Source: Blepharisma stoltei (lineage: Eukaryota > Ciliophora > Heterotrichea > Heterotrichida > Blepharismidae). From it: a DNA stretch of 64,000 nt. How positions within the stretch are numbered: position 1 is the stretch's first letter; every line of letters starts with the position of its first letter. Position numbers and translations under genes: made by a program. Shown one piece after another: positions 1-9,798 of the stretch. The stretch is from contig CAJZBQ010000006.1 of NCBI GenBank assembly GCA_914767885.1, positions 1 through 64,000 of the forward strand. The letters are read 5' to 3'. A model generated the notes under the pieces. It did not search any database, was not told the origin of the DNA, and saw only the letters and a list, made by a program, of their open reading frames with translations.

Positions 1-2951
1 TAAACACCCTAACACCCTAACACCACCTAACACCCAACCCCTAACACCCTAACCCTAACACCTCCCTAAACCCTAACACCCTAACCTAACACCCTAACAC
101 CCTAACACCCCTAACACACCCTAACACCTAACACCCTAACACCCTAACACCCTAACACCCTAACACCCTAACACCCTAAACACCCTAACACCTAACACCC
201 TAAACACCCTAACACCCTAACACCCTAACACCCTAACACCCTAACACCCTAACACCCTAACACCCTAACACCCTAACACCCTAACACCCCTATACACCCT
301 AACACCCTAACACCGCTAACACCCTAACACCCTAACACCCTAACACCCTAACACCCTAACACCCTAACACCCTAACACCCTAACACCCTAACACCTAACA
401 CCTAACACCCTAACACCCTAACACCCTTACACCCTAAACACCCTAACACCCTACACCCTAACACCCTAACACCCTACACCCTAACACCCTAACACCCTAA
501 CACCCTAACACCCTAACACCCTAACACCCTAACACCCTAACACCCTAAACCCTAACACCCTAACACCCCTAACACCCTAACTCCCTAACACCCTAACACC
601 CTAACACCCTAACACCTAACACCCTAACACCCTAACACCCTAACACCCTAACACCCTAACACCCCTAACCTAACCCTAACACCCTAACACCCTAACACAC
701 CTAACACCCTATAACACCCTAACACCCTAACACCCTAACACCCTAACACCCTAACACCCTAACACCCTAACACCCTAACACCCTAACACCCTAACACCCT
801 AACACCCTAACACCCTAACACCCTAACACCCTAACACCCTAACACCCTAACACCCTAACACCCTAACACCCTAACACCCTAACACCCTAACACCCTAACC
901 CTAACTCCCTAACACCCTAACACCCTAACACCCTAACACCCTAACACCCTAACACCCTAACACCCTAACACCCTAACACCCTAACACCCTAACACCCTAA
1001 CACCTAACACCCTTACACCCTAACACCCTAACACCCTAACACCCTAACACCCTAACACCCTAACACCCTAACACCCTAACACCCTAACACCCTAACACCC
1101 TAACACCCTAACACCCTAACACCCTAACACCCGTAACACCCTAACACCCTCTAACACCCTAACACCCTAACACCCTAACACCCTAACACCCTAACCCCTA
1201 ACACCCTAACACCCTAACACCCCTAACACCCTAACACCCTAACACCCTAAACACCCTAACACCCTAACACCCTAACACCCTAACACCCTAACACCCTAAC
1301 ACCCTAACACCCTAACACCCTAACACCCTAACACCCTAACACCCTAACACCCTAACACCCTAACACCCTAACACCCTAACACCCTAACACCCTAACACCC
1401 TAACACCCTAACACCCTAACACCCTAACACCCTAACACCCTAACACCCTAACACCCTAACACCCTAACACCCTAACACCCTAACACCCTAACACCCTAAC
1501 ACCCTAACACCCCTAACACCCTAACACCCTAACACCCTAACACCCTAACACCCTAACACCCTAACACCCTAACACCCTAACACCCTAACACCCTAACCTA
1601 CCCTAACACCCTAACACCCTAACACCCTAACACCCTAACACCCTAACACCCTAACACCCTAACACCCTAACACCCTAACACCCTAACACCCTAACACCCT
1701 AACACCCTAACACCCTAACACCCTAACACCCTAACACCCTAACACCCTAACACCCTAACACCCTAACACCCTAACACCCTAACACCCTAACACCCTAACA
1801 CCCTAACACCCTAACACCCTAACACCCTAACACCCTAACACCCTAACACCTAACACCCTAACACCCTAAACACCCTAACACCCTAACACCCTAACACCCT
1901 AACACCCTAACACCCTAACACCCTAACACCCTAACACCCTAACACCCTAACCCACCCTAACACCCTAACACCCTAACACCCTAACACCCTAACACCCTAA
2001 CACCCTAACACCCTAACACCCTAACACCCTAACACCCTAACACCCTAACACCCTAACACCCTAACACCCTAACACCCTAACACCCTAACACCCTAACACC
2101 CTAACACCCTAACACCCTAACACCCTAACACCCTAACACCCTAACACCCTAACACCCTAACACCCTAACACCCTAACACCACACCTAACACCCTAACACC
2201 CTAACACCCTAACACCCTAACACCCTAACACCCTAACACCCTAACACCCTAACACCCTAACACCCTAACACCCTAACACCCTAACACCCTAACACCCTAA
2301 CACCCTAACACCCTAACCCTAACCCCTAACACCCTAACACCCTAACACCCTAACCCTAACACCCTAACACCCTAACACCCTAACACCCTAACACCCTAAC
2401 ACCCTAACACCCTAACACCCTAACACCCTAACACCCTAACACCCTAACACCCTAACACCCTAACACCCTAACACCCTAACACCCTAAACACCCTAACACC
2501 CTAACCCTAACACCCTACACACTACCCTAACACCCTAACACCCTAACACCCTAACACCCTAACACCCTAACACCCTAACACCCTAACACCCTAACACCCT
2601 AACACCCTAAACACCCTAACACCCTAACACCCTAACACCCTAACACCCTAACACCCTAACACCCTAACACCCTAACACCCTAACACCCTAACACCCTAAC
2701 ACCCTAACACCCTAACACCCTAACACCCTAACACCCTAACACCCTAACACCCTAACACCCTAACACCCTAACACCCTAACACCCTAACACCCTAACACCC
2801 TAACACCCTAACACCCTAACACCCTAACACCCTAACACCCTAACACCCTAACACCCTAACACCCTAACACCCTAACACCCTAACACCCTAACACCCTAAC
2901 ACCCTAACACCCTAACACCCTAACCTACACCCTAACACCCTAACACCCTAA
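1..2951. repeat. Telomeric repeat array, (CCCTAACA)n
   Basis: About 2.95 kb of the 8-mer CCCTAACA (G-rich strand TGTTAGGG), C-rich strand at the 5' end of the window as expected for a left chromosome end. The unit is the one known from heterotrich ciliates. Scattered variants (CCTAACA, CCCTAAACA, CCCTTACA, CCGTAACA and short CCCTAA-only stretches) are most frequent in the outer 700 bp and near 2300-2530; they may be real divergence or long-read indel errors. The length is large for ciliate somatic telomeres, which fits a germline chromosome. The array ends at CACCCTAAACATTTG near 2951. Confidence 0.97.
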
Positions 2952-3249
2952 ACATTTGTAGTGAAAATGTTTTTGTTAGGGCAATTTTTTTAAGCTGGTC
3001 AATTTATTTGACTCTTCAAAGTTTCTTTTAAAAGACACAAAGGTTTCTGAATAAACAATTTTGGGAGTCTATTGCATTATTAGCAAATTGTTTGACTTCA
3101 TTTTCTCTCTTAATGAAATAGAGCTATAAAACTCATCAAGTCAGCTTGCACCGATTTCATTAAGGATATCTAATTCCACTTCTAAATAAGAAGCAGTTTA
3201 AGGGGATTCAATAATTGCTTATCTAAAGATTGCATTAATGCAATCTCTA

Positions 3250-4875
3250 TGCTTACTCTTCAAACTTAAACGGAGGGGTGTTTCGTTTTGAATAGCAGCT
3301 GGAAATGGCCCATCAACTTTTAAACTTAGTGTCAAATGCTCTGCCAACTCTCTGTCAGCATAGACAAGTAGAATATTTATATCGTATTTTGCTAGAAAAC
3401 GTTATCCATCTCTACATCATGCTCTGGAGGGCCAGCTGCAAGCTGAGTAAATGATCAATTTTCTTATTTTGCTTCGTTCCCAAATATTAAAACTTTTTTA
3501 GTCGAAACAGGATTACCTAAAACAATGATTTTCTTGCTAGCTGCACCATATATGTTTTTATAATAGCAAATTGCTACTATCAGTCTGCTACCACCACAGT
3601 TTAATGGCAAAAGCTCATCATTATCTAGCTACAATCTATGTAAATATCCCTCTGAATTTCTGAGACAATTCTGTTTTCAAAAGATGAAATCGCTGCAGAA
3701 TTATTGACTGAGTAAGCATTTAGCTTGCCAAAATCATATAAATTCTTGGCATTTGTATAGGTTAATTTTTTGATTTTATCATGGGTGTTATGAAAAATTG
3801 CCATATCCTTTGTGATATCTAAATTAGGTGAGACAAATTCAACTCTATCCTCCTTTATTTTGGTTAAGATGCCTTCTGGGTTCAAATATCGTTATGGCGT
3901 TAGTTCCAAAACAGCCAATTATATAAGTATTGGTCTTTGGGTCTTGCCTTATCTTGATGATATTTATTCTCCTTTCAAGCGAACAGGGCTTATTTTGAAT
4001 GATAGATAGATTCATAATGCTTGGATTTCTGCCTATTTTTTACTTTTTGCTATCTCAGCTGTCCAAAATCGTTCTTTGACATTCGCTATCACATATGGAA
4101 AATTCATATCAGTTGTAAAGCACAACTATTTGCCATCTGGGCTGAAAGCACTACAATTCAAGAGCTCACCTATAGTGAATTTAAGCTCAGATGTGTTGGA
4201 TATCATTTGACATGTCTTTCATCTCTAAGATTTCTTGCTGTCCTGCTTGATCTTCATCATCATAAAACTTGTAGCAAGTAGTGGAGTTGTTAGAGACATT
4301 TTATTATAAATTTCTATAAATCAATACCTTCTACCTATAGTAATTATTATCTAATTTTTGACTCTTCTATGGTTGTTTATTACATGAAGTTCAACAGAAA
4401 TTTAAAATAAGCAAATTGAATTAGTGGAACTTATGCTCCTCCAAAATTAAATCTAGTCTTTGTAGCTAATCTAGAAGGTAGCTTTCTGGAGTGGAAATTT
4501 TGAGAAGGTTTCTGGCTTAAGATTAATGTTTCTCATATAAGGCCAATACAAATTATCGCTAAGTCTTAGAAATATCAAGTCTATAAATTTTTGGAAGTCT
4601 TGACTGTATTTTTCTTTAATAGTGATATCTGGAATAAAGAGGTTAGATTAAAAGACTTCATTGAAGCTGTCATTCAAATTATATTTCCCAATAACAAGGC
4701 TACTTTTATCTCAATAGAAATTTCAGTTTTAAAGCATAAGTTGTCTTCAAAATTTTCAATGTTTGAGCCTACTCAGTCATTTTTCTCAAATTCCAGTCAT
4801 TTGTTGTGCTGCAATATATCCAATAATGCTTTACTTCTAAAACATTTCCAATTTTTCACAAGCCATTTAGGCTAA
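3250..4875 (-). pseudogene. Decayed subtelomeric protein gene (weak WD40-like signature)
   Basis: No intact gene, but minus-strand frames show protein-like fragments separated by frameshifts and stops. At 4581-4875 a 97-codon frame is open if UGA is Trp (four UGA codons, no UAA/UAG) and is cut by the MITE at 4876. Around 4100-4150 the fragment SAFSPDGK resembles a WD40 strand; 3625-3891 and about 3480-3620 give further fragments (FVSPNLDITKDM, GAASKKIIVLGNP) after frame changes. In-frame stops inside the best fragments are UAA or UAG where Gln would fit, as C-to-T decay of CAA/CAG would produce. Sequencing error next to the telomere could also cause the frameshifts. Function unknown. Confidence 0.45.
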
Positions 4876-5118
4876 CTTCCCCCTCCGTGACCGAACAAAA
4901 CAATTAGAAAAATCCAAAAACCCACCCTCCGTGAACGAACAAAATTTTTTTTAATAGAAAAGTTTTTTATGAAAAAAAAATTTGATATATAAGTGATAAT
5001 TATTATAAAAAAATCTCTAGCTAATTTTGTGTAGTTTTAAACAAGCTGCATTTTAAAACTTAAATTTTAATAAATTAAATTAATGTTTGCTTTCCAATTT
5101 TGCGAAGTGTAGTTTTTC
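4876..5118. mobile_element. Family-1 MITE, right end lost
   Basis: Follows TAA at 4873-4875 and starts CTTCCCCCTCCGTGACCGAA, then the internal second copy of the terminal motif (CCTCCGTGAACGAACAAAA, about 4927) and the AT-rich body shared with the full copies at 19.4, 47.2, 52.3 and 55.0 kb. The far end, with its hairpin and G-tract, is missing near 5118, so this is a truncated and diverged copy. Confidence 0.8.
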
Positions 5119-5184
5119 AGCTCGATCTATATAATTTATTTTGAGCACATGAAAAGACAAATATCAACCTTGATAAAAGAGATT

Positions 5185-5595
5185 TGGCATAATTAAAATA
5201 TGGCGTCGCTCGAATTTCTGGTCTCCCGACCGAAAATTCATCTCTTGCATATTTTAATTATGAGATATGGTTTCTCCTGGTGAAATTATCCTAGCTATGT
5301 CAGGGGAAGAAGGGCTGGGTGGTTTTTCCCACCGGGCCCTTACCTTAGAGAATGTTATTTTCAAAAGGGCACCACTGACCCCAGTCTGTGGAAACTGAAA
5401 TCTTAAGAGTGCCGTTCAAACCAAGTTAGCGCTTGAGCTCAAAGAAGAGCCGTCGAAGCCCAAACTTAAGACTGGCGTCTTCTCATTGGAGAACAAAGTC
5501 CCGAGGTGGCCACGCAAAATTCGCCTCAGATCAGTGTGGTTGAGCTGACTGGTAGTGGGCGTTAAGAGTGTTATAGAAAATTAAGATAAGAATAA
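5185..5595 (+). mobile_element. SINE-like insertion with 13-bp TSD
   Basis: Flanked by GATAAAAGAGATT (5172-5184) and GATAAAAGAAATT (5596-5608), one mismatch. The head includes AAAATATGGCGTCGC and the tail is AAGATAAGAATAA, matching the AAAATGG head and short repeated tail of other insertions in this window. The interior is clearly more GC-rich than its surroundings and has no long ORF. It lies outside recognised genes. Confidence 0.65.
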
Positions 5596-6380
5596 GATAA
5601 AAGAAATTCAAGTTTAGCAAAATCTCTTACTCCTATCCCTTTAAATTGAACAAAAAATCATGCTCCAATTTTGAATTTTAATTATTTTTATGAAAGATTA
5701 ATTCAAAAAATCAATCGATTCAGTCAAAAACCCTTTTAAATAATGTTCTACTTCACTATTTCTATAAAATTTAAAGAGGATTAATGCCTCAAAAAAATGG
5801 AAATTTACTATATTTTCTACAATTTAAGGGGTTAGAGAAAACCAACAAATTTTAAAAGAAGAACTCTAAAAAAACGCCACACAAGAAAAGGGCAAATCCA
5901 AGCAAGAGGGGCCTTAAGAACCTCGAAAGCTACATATGTGTGAAGAGAACTATGCTGACCAAAATTATTGCGAAGATCTTGAAAGGTAGCCAGGAACTTA
6001 CGAAACTGATATTAATATTACAGCATTGATGAGCATATCTGAAGAAGACAAAATTGTTTCTCGTGTCTAAGATATATTAATAAATTCAGCATAGGTAAAT
6101 CGATTATGGTTATACATACTTTAAAGGCTTTTTTAAATAAAGCGCGTATTTTTGGCATAAATTGGCTCACTGATGATCCCTTCTATGGAAGTTATTGAAA
6201 AAGGTTAATGCTTCTATTTTGTGAATTTTATTCAATTACTCAACATTTTACGTTATTACATTAATTCAATTTAAATTTTAATGGCATCCTTTTATATTTA
6301 TTCTTCTTTCAGCTCTTCTTTTACAGCCCATCTTCTTTAAATTAATTAGTTATTTATTATGTATGAATAAATTTTGGGAG
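5596..6380. other. Subtelomeric spacer with a possible coding relic
   Basis: AT-rich. On the plus strand about 5750-6130 one frame reads as a plausible charged protein (for example ALMSISEEDKIVSRV) but is broken by about five UAA/UAG codons, a number no lower than chance for this base composition. No gene is called. Confidence 0.4.
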
Positions 6381-6875
6381 GGTCTCCTACTTTTGACATT
6401 TTTTTTCACTTGTGGAACCTGTGGAGTTTCACAGCTTGAATTGGCTCCATATTTGGGATTTGGGTTCCACACTCGAAAAAACGTCCCAACATGTGGAGAC
6501 CCACCCAAAATTATGCCAATACATAATATATAGAAGTTTCCTATGTTTGGCGCTGTAAGGCCGATAAATTCTGATCGGAATTTATCGGTAGGTTGCACCA
6601 AATCAATGCCTTGGTCGGACCAAAAAGCGATTTGGTCCGACGAACTTGGAAAGCTCCTGGGAAAATGTCTGCGCTTTTAGCGCTATATAGAGGAAACCTC
6701 TATAGCAATTGCCCCACACCGGGAATCGAACTCACGTGTTGGGGCCATTTTTGGTGTGTGGCCAACACCGACTTACACACACAAAAAATGGCCCCACACA
6801 TGGGTTCGATTCCCGGTGTGGGGCCATTTTTTGAATTACCCGAGGATGGCGCAAGATAGCGCCATCCTCGGCAAT
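6380..6875. repeat. Cluster of GC-rich hairpins (foldback element)
   Basis: A run of inverted repeats in under 500 bp: GATAAATTC/GAATTTATC (about 6563-6586), TTGGTCGGACC/GGTCCGACGAA (about 6611-6645), CTATAGAGG/CCTCTATAG (about 6687-6707), a GGCCCCACAC/GTGTGGGGCC stem whose loop contains GGGTTCGATTCCC (about 6788-6826), and GAGGATGGCGC/GCGCCATCCTC (about 6841-6868). The GCCCCACACCGGG arm also occurs inverted near 6710. The loop resembles a tRNA T-arm/Pol III B box, but no complete tRNA cloverleaf is present. ORFs across it are by-products of the palindromes. Confidence 0.7.
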
Positions 6876-6932
6876 TCCTATATACATTTCCCATTAATTC
6901 AATTTCTTTCTCAATTATTATTACATTTAAAC

Positions 6933-7709
6933 ATGAACATAAGCTATATCGAAGACCAGCCTCCCTCAATAACCCCTGATTCCTTTCAAAATTTTAAAAA
7001 GCTTGACCCAAAGACAGTCTTCAAATCCCAGCTACACACTTTTTCAAAACCCCAACGAATAAAAGGATTCCCACTATCAGCTGGCCCTCGAAGCAGCAGT
7101 ATAAGCCCTATGAATCGCTTTCTCTCTACAGAACAAAGCCACCACCCCGCTCTTTCTTCAAGAAAACTTGAAAAAGAGCTCAGAGAAATAAATTGCCAGC
7201 TTAATGATGAAAATTTTCCTCCACGAATAAATTCGACATTTGACCAGAGTTCTTTGCTTCATAACAAATTCAAAATGATACAGAAGCCCTATCAAAATCC
7301 CAAGTACAATGAGGTGGTTTATCTCAATAAATTGTGCAATCATTTAATTGAGGAACAAAATAAACTGAAAATTAAGCTAGCACAGCAGGAAGATATTATT
7401 GAAGGAATAAAAGGAAAATCAAGCACACATGGTCACCCTTTGAAATTGTTCCAAGAAGCTGTAAACCATTTAGAAAAAGAAAGAAAAATAAGGCAGTTAA
7501 GTGCGAGAAGATCGGCAACGCCAAGAAAGAGGAGTATTATTATAAGTCATAACTCGGCTTGTAAGGAAAATCCTGTAAATCTGTCACTCAATTTGAAAGG
7601 GATAAAGAAAGATGACGACGAGCTGTTTACGTTTCGACCAAAATCTCCAGCAACGCTTAATAAAGGAGCATTCCCAAGAGAAGTATTCAAAAGAATAAAA
7701 AACAGTTAA
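6933..7709 (+). CDS. Hypothetical protein with a central coiled coil (258 aa)
   Basis: Open from ATG at 6933 (MNISYIEDQ) to TAA. The reading frame extends upstream only into the hairpin cluster, so the internal ATG is the better start. The N-terminal half is Ser/Pro-rich; residues about 120-160 (LNKLCNHLIEEQNKLKIKL) look like a coiled coil; the C-terminus is basic (RSATPRKRS). I recognise no family. Its end lies 68 bp from the end of RPB7, in convergent orientation. No in-frame UGA and no insertion. Could be a cytoskeletal or ciliary protein, but this is inference. Confidence 0.7.
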   Translation: MNISYIEDQPPSITPDSFQNFKKLDPKTVFKSQLHTFSKPQRIKGFPLSAGPRSSSISPMNRFLSTEQSHHPALSSRKLEKELREINCQLNDENFPPRINSTFDQSSLLHNKFKMIQKPYQNPKYNEVVYLNKLCNHLIEEQNKLKIKLAQQEDIIEGIKGKSSTHGHPLKLFQEAVNHLEKERKIRQLSARRSATPRKRSIIISHNSACKENPVNLSLNLKGIKKDDDELFTFRPKSPATLNKGAFPREVFKRIKNS

Positions 7710-7777
7710 ATTTGTATTGATATATAGGTTTTATTTAACTTATTAGACATAAATTACGAATTTTCAACAATCTATTA

Positions 7778-8305
7778 TTAAACTGTAATTGGTCCTAGAT
7801 AAGCTTCACTCATTTCACAAACCCCCATCATTTCATTTCCATTGACTCTTACAGACATAATTCTCAGTCTTACATCGCCGCCTACTTGAATTGTTTTTGA
7901 AGGATCTGTTTTATTGACCCATCTAGGGTGAGGTCTAGCTTCTGGCTCCAAATAGTAATCTGCAGCTATATTTTGTGCCGCCACAAACATGCTCATTGGT
8001 CCCAGTGTGGCTGTGAAGCCAACTTCCATGACTTGACTCACCATGGCGTCAACGACTTCACCTTTATAAGGCATAAAGACCAAAGCTTTGTATAAGAGTG
8101 GGAACAAAACGTCGCCGCTGGAGTCCTGAACCTTCCCTTCACCAATTTTTTCATGTTTGAGCACTTTTACGATATAGCCGAATTTTGTGTCGAATGAGCC
8201 TTCAACTGCACTGTTGAGGAGGTTAGCGAGGTGCTTGTTGATTCTTTTGCCGAGGTATTCTGGGGTTAGTTTTAGGTTCTTCTTGAGACTTAGAATGAAA
8301 AACAT
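7778..8305 (-). CDS. RPB7: RNA polymerase II subunit RPB7
   Basis: A 175-aa protein co-linear with eukaryotic Rpb7/POLR2G (about 170 aa): MFFILSLKK start, N-terminal RNP-like domain with the conserved VEGSFDTKFGYIV and YKALVFMPYKGEVVDA segments, then the C-terminal S1/OB domain (GFTATLGPMSMFV, LRIMSVRV) ending YLGPITV. Rpb7 pairs with Rpb4 as the polymerase stalk that binds nascent RNA in the nucleus. Length, start and domain order all match. No intron or insertion is seen, making it one of the few uninterrupted genes here. Confidence 0.95.
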   Translation of the reverse strand: MFFILSLKKNLKLTPEYLGKRINKHLANLLNSAVEGSFDTKFGYIVKVLKHEKIGEGKVQDSSGDVLFPLLYKALVFMPYKGEVVDAMVSQVMEVGFTATLGPMSMFVAAQNIAADYYLEPEARPHPRWVNKTDPSKTIQVGGDVRLRIMSVRVNGNEMMGVCEMSEAYLGPITV

Positions 8306-8733
8306 TATAAAATGGCTCGTTAGTTTTTATCAAGATTTCAATCTTAAGAGTCTGATTTAAATTTCTTAAGTGTTCTGATAAGTTAATGTTACTTAGGTGC
8401 TCTTTTGTTTGAGATTTAAGATCTTTTCTTATGGAAAAAAGGGGAATTTTTGAAAACTTATGTTGGCTAAATCAATTCAAATAACAGAGTTTCTGCTTTT
8501 TTTTGGGGAGTGGCTTTGAATAGTATAAGTTGGTTCAGACAATCCCTGAAATTACCAGGAAATCCCCCAAAGAGACGAATGAATTTAAGATGGTAAATGA
8601 GGCCAATAATATCCCCTTCTCCAAGAAAAGATGAAACTGTGTGTGGGGAATAGATAAAGAAGAGAAAACAATTTTCATGAATTAAGAAATTATGATACAT
8701 TGATATGGCTTTGCTTGTGGTAAATTATAGAAT
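8306..8733. other. Intergenic spacer, doubtful 78-codon minus ORF
   Basis: Between the divergent RPB7 and the gene at 8734. A minus-strand ORF (8467-8700) is open without UGA, but it is short, Leu/Phe-rich and matches nothing I recognise, so it is not called as a gene. Otherwise AT-rich spacer. Confidence 0.4.
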
Positions 8734-9702
8734 ATGGAAAGGGATCGGCCAAGTCAAGCTCCTAGCTTAGAGCCTATTAACAGGAGGAATTTTCTGGCTA
8801 ATAAGCCTAACATTAATTTTGCAAAAGAGTATAATTCTTTAGAAGACAAAGAAGAAGTTAAAAATCTTCCAAAGGAGATTGAGGATCAAGAATTTGAGCT
8901 TCAATTGCTTGGATTGCTTCTTACTTATTAGTTTTAAGTTAACGTATAAGGCTGCCGTCTTGCATAACCTATTTTAGTCTGTCAGGCACCCTTGTCTCTA
9001 CTTCCTAAGGGTGCACTTCCAGAAAATTTCATTTTTCTGTACAGTTGATTTTTTATCTTCCTTGACGCTTCCAGGATAAATTAACTGGATGAGACCTAAC
9101 CTCATAATCAAAAATAGCAAAAACGAATTTTCTGTCATAAACCAAAAAGCTCAATGCCATTTTTGCTTGGATTACAAAAACTAAAGAACGACATCAAAAA
9201 GCTAAGAGAACAGAAAATGACACAAGAAAATTTATTTCACATTTAGAGAATTGCCGCCTTAAGAGGAGAGCTTGGAAAACAAAGAAACACAATCAGAAAA
9301 TTAACACAAGAAAATGAACAACTGCAAAACCCTGTTAGGAGACCTCATAGACATGTTAACAGAGACTTCCAAGCAGAGTATTTATTGGCTTTACACCTAT
9401 CTGAAGCAGAAGCCCAAGCCAAGCTACTTCAAAATACAATTCCTCCAAATCAGCTAAATTTATATGACAATGAAATCATAGAAATCAGTGACGAAGAAGA
9501 CCCATACCAAGAAGAAAGAGACCTTTCCCTTGAAAATCATAATGTAATTTCTATTTAGATGATCCAAGAAATTTTAACTGATTCTATTTTTATCTGCTCA
9601 CATTGCTTAGATCCAATTCAAATAGGAACAATAGCTAGCTGCTTTGCTAATTCTGATGTATATTTTCACCCACACTGCATAACCGTATACCTTCCGAACT
9701 AG
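8734..9702 (+). CDS. Coiled-coil protein with C-terminal Cys/His cluster, interrupted
   Basis: Starts at ATG 8734 (MERDRPSQAPSL). A SINE-like insert (8916-9162) splits the frame; keeping one copy of its duplication TTGCTTGGATT joins ELQLLGL to QKLKNDIKKLREQK in frame. A 15-nt intron GTAATTTCTATTTAG (9544-9558) follows. The joined protein has a coiled coil and ends in a zinc-binding-like pattern (CSHC, then FHPHC). One in-frame UAG remains near 9247 (LFHI-stop-RIAALRG) with no GT upstream to make it part of an intron, so the gene may be a young pseudogene, or the base may be wrong. Confidence 0.6.
8916..9162 (-). mobile_element. SINE-like insertion in the 8734 gene
   Basis: Flanked by TTGCTTGGATT at 8905-8915 and 9163-9173. 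The right end reads as AAAAATGGCATTGAGC on the minus strand, the head motif of this family; the left end is the AT-rich tail. The TSD itself lacks TA, but TA dinucleotides just inside each end (8923 side and CATAAA near 9137) are in matching codon phase. Confidence 0.75.
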
Positions 9703-9798
9703 AATTAATAAATATTGCTATTATTTATAAGAATTATATACAAATTAACCAAATCTCTTCAGTCTTTCCTTAAATTTTATTCTTAGCACTATAAAAAT

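Noticed and set aside
1-2951. CRISPR-like or satellite array
   Set aside because: The unit is 8 bp with no spacers and equals a known ciliate telomere repeat; it is a telomere.
6780-6830. tRNA gene
   Set aside because: Only a T-arm-like loop within a simple hairpin is present; D arm, anticodon arm and acceptor pairing of a cloverleaf are missing.
6593-6969. ORFs over the hairpin cluster on both strands
   Set aside because: They mirror each other because of inverted repeats and have no protein-like continuity.
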